Shown: positions 59,069 to 64,000 of the stretch, one piece after another
How positions within the stretch are numbered: the first letter of the stretch is position 1
How the letters are laid out: every line of letters starts with the position of its first letter
From: CAYQXJ01 sp964421565
GTDB taxonomy: Bacteria; Planctomycetota; Brocadiia; SM23-32
Direction of reading: 5' to 3'
Assembly: GCA_964421565.1 (NCBI GenBank)
Contig: CAYQXJ010000002.1
Location: forward strand, 1 to 64,000
DNA length: 64,000 bases
Made by a program: the position numbers and the translations under genes
Notes under the pieces: generated by a model
What the model saw: the letters and a program-made list of their open reading frames with translations, nothing else
The model's database searches: none
Told to the model about the DNA's origin: nothing

Positions 59069-60811
59069 ATGGAGATCAAGCGGGGCATACCGGTCAGCCC
59101 GGGCATCGCCGTGGGCGAAGTCTTCCTGCTCGAGGCGGAGGGCGTGCGCATACCGGAGCACTTCATCTCCGAGGGGGATGCAGACGCCGAGGTGGAGCGC
59201 CTGGCCGACGCCATGGATCAGGCGCTGGAGGAACTGGAGCACCTGGCGGATCACGTCTCCAGCCGTGCGGGCAGCAAGATCGCCGAGATATTCAGCGCGC
59301 ACGCCGGCATGCTGAAGGACGACTACTTCCGCCGCGAGTTCTTCGACCGCATACGGGATAAGCTTTACACCGCCGAGTTCGCAGTCAGCCGCACCATGCG
59401 GCAGTGGCGCAAGGTCTTTCAGGAAGACGCTTTCCTTGCGACCCGGGTGCCGGACCTGGACGACCTGGAACGCCGACTGCTGCGCAACCTGCTGGGCCAG
59501 CGGCGGGAGGAACTGGGTTCGCTGCGGGGCGAAGTGGTGCTCGTAGCGCATGACATGGGGCCGAGCCAGACCGCGTCGGTCGACCCCGAGAAGGTGCGGG
59601 CCATCGCCATCGACGCCGGCGGGCCGACCGGCCATACCGCCATCATTGCCAGCGCCCTCGGCATACCCGCCGTAGTCGGCCTGGGCAACGTGACCGGCGA
59701 GCTGAGCGGGGGCGATACAGTCATCGTGGACGGCTCGCACGGGCTGGTGATCGTAGACCCTGACCAGGAAACCCTTGAAGCCTACCGCCGCCGGCGTGCT
59801 GAGTTCGAAGAGGCCGACATCCACCTGATGGAGGAGTTGCGCGACCAACCGGCCGAGACCCGCGACGGTCGGTGCGTGCGCATTATGGCCAACATCGAGT
59901 TCCCCCGCGAGGTGCTGCGCGCCGTCGAGCACGGCGCCGAGGGGATCGGCCTGTATCGGACGGAGTTCCTCTACCTGACCAGCGAGGAGCCACCAACCGA
60001 GCAGGACCACCTGGAGGCATACATGGAGGCGATCCGTCAGCTCGACGGGCGGCCGATAGTTATCCGGACGTTCGATCTGGGGGCGGACAAGTTCGGCGGG
60101 CCGATGGAGGCTTCCTATGAGAAGAACCCCTTCATGGGGCGCCGCTCCATTCGCTACTGCCTGGACCATCCGGAGATACTGCGCGAGCAACTGCGCGCAG
60201 TGCTGCGTGCCAGCGCCCACGGCGATGTGAAGGTCATGTTCCCCCTGGTTACCAGCCTGCAGGAGGTGCGCCAGTTGCGGCGCTTCCTGGATGAGATATG
60301 CGAGGAGTTCGACGCCGAGGGCGAGCAATACGACCACGAGATTGAGGTGGGCATCATGGTCGAAGTGCCGAGCGCCGCCGTGGCGGCCGACACACTGGCC
60401 GAATCGGTCGACTTCTTCAGCATTGGCACCAATGACCTGATCCAGTATACGCTCGCCATCGACCGGGCCAACGAGCATGTCGCGCACCTCTACCAGCCGT
60501 TGCACCCGTCCGTGTTGCGCCTGATCAAGATGACTATCGATGCGGCGCACGCGCATGGCATATCCGTAGGGCTTTGCGGCGAGATGGGCAGCGAGATCAC
60601 CTACACGGCCATGTTGCTGGGACTGGGGGTGGATGAGTTCAGCGTCGCGCCGCCGGTGGTGGTGCCGGAGGTGAAGAAGATCATCCGCAGTATCAACTAT
60701 GATGATGCGCGCGAACTGGCGGGGCGGGTGCTGGAATGCGATGATCCATCGCGCTCGCTGGAAGTGCTCTCGGAGTTCAACCGGCAACTGCTGCCAGGGC
60801 TGTTCCCATAG
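59069..60811 (+). CDS. ptsI: Phosphoenolpyruvate-protein phosphotransferase (EI)
   Basis: The 580-residue PTS enzyme I is full length. It has an N-terminal domain with the phosphorylated His in GGPTGHTAIIASALGIPAVVG near 190-210, a PEP-binding TIM barrel with IGLYRTEFLYL, VIRTFDLGADK, VKVMFPLV, FFSIGTNDLIQYTLAIDR and GLCGEMGSE. It takes phosphate from PEP and passes it to HPr. ATG 59069 was chosen; a TTG at 59063 overlaps the HPr stop. The relevant ribosome site GGGGAG lies in the end of the HPr gene. No sugar EII components are nearby. Confidence 0.96.
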   Translation: MEIKRGIPVSPGIAVGEVFLLEAEGVRIPEHFISEGDADAEVERLADAMDQALEELEHLADHVSSRAGSKIAEIFSAHAGMLKDDYFRREFFDRIRDKLYTAEFAVSRTMRQWRKVFQEDAFLATRVPDLDDLERRLLRNLLGQRREELGSLRGEVVLVAHDMGPSQTASVDPEKVRAIAIDAGGPTGHTAIIASALGIPAVVGLGNVTGELSGGDTVIVDGSHGLVIVDPDQETLEAYRRRRAEFEEADIHLMEELRDQPAETRDGRCVRIMANIEFPREVLRAVEHGAEGIGLYRTEFLYLTSEEPPTEQDHLEAYMEAIRQLDGRPIVIRTFDLGADKFGGPMEASYEKNPFMGRRSIRYCLDHPEILREQLRAVLRASAHGDVKVMFPLVTSLQEVRQLRRFLDEICEEFDAEGEQYDHEIEVGIMVEVPSAAVAADTLAESVDFFSIGTNDLIQYTLAIDRANEHVAHLYQPLHPSVLRLIKMTIDAAHAHGISVGLCGEMGSEITYTAMLLGLGVDEFSVAPPVVVPEVKKIIRSINYDDARELAGRVLECDDPSRSLEVLSEFNRQLLPGLFP

Positions 60812-60818
60812 TGTGGGG

Positions 60819-61370
60819 TCAGTCGCCCGGTCCTTCGGCGCCCGCGCTCTGATCGTGCCACGTCACGTCGGCCTCCAGCAGTTTGCGGTACACCGGTGGG
60901 GGCAGGTAGGGCTTGACCACTTCCTCCCAATCCTCGTAGCCGACCAGGCCCTTCACGAAACTGCTGCTGACCTCGCATATCTCGCGCGGTGGTATCAGGA
61001 ACACGGTGGTCAGGTCGGGGGCCAGGTCCTCGTTCACATTGCGCATGGTGTGCTCGAACCGGTAGTCCTCCAGGCTGCGTATGCCCCGCAGTATGTAGCC
61101 GGCGCCGCGTGACTGCGCGTAGCGCACCAGGAACTGGCGCTCGAAGCTGTCGATCTCCACGTTCTCCAAACCGCGAGTGCATTGCCGCAGCATCTCGAGC
61201 CGTTCAGGCACCGAGAAGGTGTAACGCTTCTTGGGGTTCACTCCGACGGCGACTACCAGGTGGTCGAACAGCTCGGCGCCCTTATCGATCATAAACATGT
61301 GGCCCTGGGTCGGCGGGTCGAAGCTTCCGGCGTAGACACAGACTTTGCCGTCCAGCACGCGCTTGCTCAC
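60819..61370 (-). CDS. coaD: Pantetheine-phosphate adenylyltransferase
   Basis: The 183-residue nucleotidyltransferase has the signature GSFDPPTQGHMFMI (TxGH motif), ATP-binding Arg in ILRGIRSLEDYRFE and the C-terminal ISS-like VSSSFVKGLVG. It makes dephospho-CoA. The segment DYRFEHTMRNVNEDLAPDLTTVFL fits CoaD. The protein is about 20 residues longer than usual at the C-terminus (WHDQSAGAEGPGD). Its ATG overlaps the stop of ogt by 4 nt. It converges on ptsI with 7 bp between stops. Confidence 0.92.
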   Translation of the reverse strand: MSKRVLDGKVCVYAGSFDPPTQGHMFMIDKGAELFDHLVVAVGVNPKKRYTFSVPERLEMLRQCTRGLENVEIDSFERQFLVRYAQSRGAGYILRGIRSLEDYRFEHTMRNVNEDLAPDLTTVFLIPPREICEVSSSFVKGLVGYEDWEEVVKPYLPPPVYRKLLEADVTWHDQSAGAEGPGD

Positions 61371-61852
61371 AGCACCCTTCCCCCCTTTACCGTCCAGCCC
61401 TCATGCTGCAGCAGGTTTGCCTTCCAGGTAAGCCCGGCCCCGAAGCCACCCAAGCGACCGGCCGCCGCGACCACGCGGTGACAGGGCACGAAGATGGGCA
61501 AGGGATTGCGCCCCACGGCCCCGCCGACGGCCCGCGCGCCTTGCCGCACGCCCACCCGCGCGGCAAGCTCGCCGTAGGTTACCAGTTCGCCTCGGCCCAC
61601 GCGCAGTAACTGCCGCAGCACGCGCCGGCGGAACGGCGTCACAGAGGGCATGTCGAGCAGGGCGGCGTTGGCTGGCAGGTCGCCACCGTCGAAGTATTGC
61701 GCCAAAGCGGCAACGTAGGGCCGGGCGGCTGGCGGCGCGCTGTCCGGTGCCGGTCCGTTCGCCGGGCTCAACTCCACCCGCACGAGTCGGCCCGCACTGA
61801 CCGTCAATGCCACCGGGCCGTACGGACTCTCATATGCGCAAACCGTCGCCAT
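61367..61852 (-). CDS. ogt: Methylated-DNA-protein-cysteine methyltransferase
   Basis: This 161-residue DNA-repair protein has acceptor Cys124 in FVPCHRVVAA, the HTH-like GRGELVTYGELAARVG and the Asn-hinge region ARAVGGAVGRNPLPI before the PCHR motif. It removes methyl groups from O6-methylguanine. The N-terminal 60 residues are the short ribonuclease-like domain. ATG 61852 was chosen over 61882 because GGGGAG lies 7 nt upstream. It is coupled by an ATGA overlap to coaD. Confidence 0.95.
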   Translation of the reverse strand: MATVCAYESPYGPVALTVSAGRLVRVELSPANGPAPDSAPPAARPYVAALAQYFDGGDLPANAALLDMPSVTPFRRRVLRQLLRVGRGELVTYGELAARVGVRQGARAVGGAVGRNPLPIFVPCHRVVAAAGRLGGFGAGLTWKANLLQHEGWTVKGGRVL

Positions 61853-61882
61853 TCGGCTCTCCCCGCTCGAGCGCCGGTGCAA

Positions 61883-62683
61883 TCACCGGGAGCCAGGACG
61901 CAGCACAGTGTAGTGCCGCGGCGGCTCGAACACAAACTGCTCTTCCTCTACGTCGGGGTTCAGTTCCATATTGGACAGGGCGTAGGTGTGGACGACCTCG
62001 CCCCCCCTCTCGCGTAGCACGAACTGCCGGGGCAGCCAGTGGCGGTCGGAGATGAGGACCTCAACCGCCATGTACCGGTGTTCTATCTGCAGGTGCTCCC
62101 GGGGGCGGAAGATGACCCGGTAGAGTGTTTCGGGTCCTTCGTCGTCTTCGGGTTTGCCCTGCTCCACGTCGGCCAGCTCGATGGTGTAGTTTTGCAGCAG
62201 TCGTTTAGGCCCACGGCCGTAGCCGAAATCGAGGAATGCGGCTTCCGTGTTCGCCATGGTCTTGCGGGTGCTGTCGTAGACCTCGACGCTCTTGTCGTCG
62301 TGGTCGACCACCCACCAAGTATCGCCGTTGCAGTAGACGTCCTCATTGCGCGGCTCTCCAAGGGTCAGGATGATCTTGTCCGGCGTCTTGAAAACGAGCT
62401 TCCCACGCGCCTGGCGCCGGATGTCGAGCAGTGTAATCCGTCGCTCGTATCGCACGTCGGCACGCACCGCGGTGAATTCCTCCTTCGTTTCGTCGACGCG
62501 CTCGAGCACCTGCTGCAACCGGGGGTCCAGTTCGGCCCACAGTCTTTCGGTCTTCTCCCGCAAATAGCGCTCTGCCGGGCTCTCGGGCTCTTCCCCCTCC
62601 TCGGCCTGGGTGGAAATGGTGAAACAAACGGCAAGCAGCAGACTCCACGCCAGCAGCTTCAGACGATTATGCGGTTTTCTCAC
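61883..62683 (-). CDS. LolA-like outer-membrane lipoprotein carrier protein
   Basis: The 266-residue exported protein has a signal peptide (about 1-28, LKLLAWSLLLAVCFTISTQA), a Glu-rich linker (about 30-60) and a LolA/LolB-like half-barrel. Landmarks are ARGKLVFKTPDKIILTLGEP, YCNGDTWWVVDHDDKSVEVYDSTRK and WLPRQFVLRERGGEVVHTYALSNMELNPDVEEEQFVFEPP. It would carry lipoproteins across the periplasm, consistent with an outer membrane, though LolA relatives with other ligands exist. Its start overlaps the HAD gene stop by 4 nt. Confidence 0.85.
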   Translation of the reverse strand: MRKPHNRLKLLAWSLLLAVCFTISTQAEEGEEPESPAERYLREKTERLWAELDPRLQQVLERVDETKEEFTAVRADVRYERRITLLDIRRQARGKLVFKTPDKIILTLGEPRNEDVYCNGDTWWVVDHDDKSVEVYDSTRKTMANTEAAFLDFGYGRGPKRLLQNYTIELADVEQGKPEDDEGPETLYRVIFRPREHLQIEHRYMAVEVLISDRHWLPRQFVLRERGGEVVHTYALSNMELNPDVEEEQFVFEPPRHYTVLRPGSR

Positions 62684-63297
62684 GGGGATATCCTTTCGGG
62701 AAGCATGTCGAGCAGTTCGTCCAGTTCATGGATCACCACGTCGGCCTCCGCGGGAGCTTCGGCAAGGCGCCCTGACACCACCCAAGCCGTCAGCGCTCCG
62801 GCGGACCTGCCCGCCTGCATGTCGAAGACGTAGTCGCCCACCATCAGCGTCTGCCGGGGCTCTATGTGCAGGCGGCGCGCTATCTGCAGCACGGGTGCCG
62901 GCGACGGCTTCGGCCGGGCATGCTCACGCGACAGCCACACGTCGAAGCTCAGGCCGAAGCGCTCCATCACGGTGCGCGCGGCGAAGGTGGAATTGCTGGT
63001 CAGCAGAGCCACCTTCAGGCCCCTTTGCTGTAGCTCGGCCACCACGCCGTCGGCGCCATCGACCAGAGTGCAGCGGAGCGCGGCGTCCCGTTCGTGACTT
63101 TCCAGCGCGGCGCGTGCGCGGTTCGCCTTGGCAGTGGGCATCTGCCCAATCGAATCCAGAATGGACGCGCCGGCTGGCATGCCCAACTCATCGCGCAGCC
63201 GGTCGAAGTGAAGCGGGCTATCCGTCAATGTGCCGTCCATATCGAAGATGACAGCCCTGACGCCCTGTAGCCTGTCAGCCGGCCTACTTGAAGCCAT
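62680..63297 (-). CDS. HAD-superfamily phosphatase (phosphoglycolate-phosphatase-like)
   Basis: The 205-residue hydrolase has motif I D19-M-D21-G-T in VIFDMDGTLTDS, motif II Ser in VALLTSNST, motif III Lys in RPKPSPAPV and motif IV Asp in MVGDYVFDMQAGRSAGA. The cap is a short helical C1 type, as in phosphoglycolate and pyrophosphate phosphatases. The substrate cannot be read off; glycolate phosphate would fit a heterotroph that also has glycolate-yielding routes. ATG 63297 is the first available. Coupled to the LolA-like gene by ATGA. Confidence 0.9.
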   Translation of the reverse strand: MASSRPADRLQGVRAVIFDMDGTLTDSPLHFDRLRDELGMPAGASILDSIGQMPTAKANRARAALESHERDAALRCTLVDGADGVVAELQQRGLKVALLTSNSTFAARTVMERFGLSFDVWLSREHARPKPSPAPVLQIARRLHIEPRQTLMVGDYVFDMQAGRSAGALTAWVVSGRLAEAPAEADVVIHELDELLDMLPERISP

Positions 63298-63331
63298 GAC
63301 ACACCTTTAGTGGCCGGGGCGGTCTGCTGGT

Positions 63332-64000
63332 TCACCTGCGGCTCCCCGGTTCCCCTGCCGCCGGTTTGGCTTGATCAGCAGGGAAAGCGGCCGGCGGGGG
63401 CTCGTTCACGGCGAAGGTGAACACTCTCACCTGGTCTGCCCCGTGTGTGGCGAGCGGCCGCAGTCGCACGGCAGTCGCCCGCACACCAGGCAGTTCGATC
63501 CGCCAGAAGCGCTGGCGGTTGTCGTGTTCGGAGTGCACGGTCTGCCACTTGCCGTCCCGCTCGGCCTCGATGTTGAACTCCTCGACCAGTTCCGGGGGTG
63601 TTGACTTGCGATGGTTGGTGTTGTGGTAGCTCATGCATATCTCCTCGGTCAGATTGGTATCGAAGGCGACGGTGACCGAGTCGATCTGTTGCGGCTCGCT
63701 CCAGCGGTATTCGACCCATTCGCCGGGGTCTGCTCGCCAGGAGTGGTCCTCGGCGTGGACTTGCCGGTTCACGCCGTCGCGCAGCACGGCCGGTTGGCCG
63801 ACGGATGCCTTCAGTTCGGCCTGCATGGTCTGCGTTCCGAACCGGCGGGGAATGCCGGGCAGGTAGCAGTCGTTGGACAGCAGCTTCTGCTGTATGGCCT
63901 CTATGGCTGTGCCCTGGGCGCATTCCCTGGGGCAGAGCCCGTGCCGAAGCGCGTAGGCGGCGGCTGTTCCGATGGCCTGGCCCATCACGGCCCCGGTGCC
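63332..64000 (-). CDS. FAD-dependent oxidoreductase C-terminal part (gene continues off the right edge)
   Basis: The frame is open from its stop at 63332 to the window end, so the N-terminal FAD domain is outside. The visible part begins with the FAD_oxidored hallmark MMGQAIGTAAAYALRHG and AIEAIQQKLLSNDCYLPG, which follows the FAD-binding domain in the xanthan-lyase-like oxidoreductase family. It continues into an F5/8-type-C-like beta-sandwich (about 60-200 of the visible part; RDGVNRQVHAEDHSWRADPGEWVEY) that often binds carbohydrate. Substrate unknown. It adds one more exported or glycan-linked enzyme to the region; the signal sequence is not visible. Confidence 0.7.
   Translation of the reverse strand, partial: GTGAVMGQAIGTAAAYALRHGLCPRECAQGTAIEAIQQKLLSNDCYLPGIPRRFGTQTMQAELKASVGQPAVLRDGVNRQVHAEDHSWRADPGEWVEYRWSEPQQIDSVTVAFDTNLTEEICMSYHNTNHRKSTPPELVEEFNIEAERDGKWQTVHSEHDNRQRFWRIELPGVRATAVRLRPLATHGADQVRVFTFAVNEPPPAAFPADQAKPAAGEPGSRR

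Noticed and set aside
1..64000. Archaeal origin of the contig, suggested by the Cbf5-type and deoxyhypusine-synthase-like genes
   Set aside because: NAD-dependent DNA ligase, EF-G, PTS, sigma-54 regulator, LolA-like protein and bacterial promoters all point to a bacterium.
1..64000. CRISPR array, insertion sequence, prophage or integron
   Set aside because: No repeat-spacer pattern, transposase, integrase or phage gene was seen; tandem similarity at 14.7-21.4 kb is a gene duplication.

Overview
This window is about 64 kb of high-GC DNA from a bacterium, not an archaeon. It carries NAD-dependent DNA ligase, EF-G, HisA, PurE, CoaD, a sigma-54 activator, PTS proteins and a bacterial tRNA-Leu with encoded CCA. 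A LolA-like protein and a DsbD homologue suggest a diderm envelope. The mix of sulfatase, DUF1080, heparinase-like, GH106-like, GH140-like and beta-helix proteins fits an uncultured polysaccharide-degrading heterotroph of the planctomycete, Hydrogenedentes, Sumerlaeota or Armatimonadota kind. That placement is inference only. No insertion sequence, integrase, phage or CRISPR array was seen.

Layout. 1-3.99 kb: partial DsrE-like gene, methyltransferase, two-gene ABC exporter, a NifU-like scaffold and a metallo-hydrolase. 4.0-4.7 kb: cold-shock gene with its own promoter, a leader of about 340 nt and a terminator. 4.7-25.8 kb: a catabolic locus. It holds a GH63-like glycosidase divergent from an RpiR/SIS regulator, then collinear genes for a RuBisCO-like protein, a xylose-isomerase-like TIM barrel, an E2-E1alpha-E1beta 2-oxoacid/acetoin dehydrogenase set, a GH140 (apiosidase)-like protein, two tandem exported beta-helix/LamG paralogues, a GH106 (rhamnosidase)-like protein and a DUF1080 protein. 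The pairing of apiosidase-like and rhamnosidase-like enzymes with a RuBisCO-like protein and a TIM barrel recalls apiose/apionate and rhamnogalacturonan-II metabolism. This is the most interesting system in the window.

25.9-33.2 kb: SLC13/ArsB-type permease, membrane protein, HEAT-repeat protein, acetamidase-like protein, beta-helix protein and sulfatase. 33.3-36.9 kb: NtrC-type regulator divergent from a deoxyhypusine-synthase-family gene, followed by dtd and a lipoprotein amidase. 36.9-44.7 kb (minus strand): nitroreductase, archaemetzincin-like protein, ligA, Ser/Thr kinase, heparinase-like protein and BNR protein, probably one long operon behind a good promoter. 44.9-48.3 kb: hisA, EF-G-like and purE behind a perfect-consensus promoter. 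48.6-53.1 kb: two DUF21/CBS proteins, DsbD and a membrane protein.

53.1-64 kb: hydroxyacid dehydrogenase, tRNA-Leu(CAA), a DUF362 ferredoxin-like protein, a Cbf5-type pseudouridine synthase, DUF502, then hpf-ptsN-(double HPr)-ptsI, a phosphorelay cluster without sugar permeases. Convergent to these lie coaD, ogt, a LolA-like gene, a HAD phosphatase and the end of an FAD oxidoreductase gene. Several sigma-70-type promoters (TTGACa-like, 16-18 nt spacer, TAcatT/TATAAT) could be read by eye. All alignments and motif assignments were done by eye without database searches.
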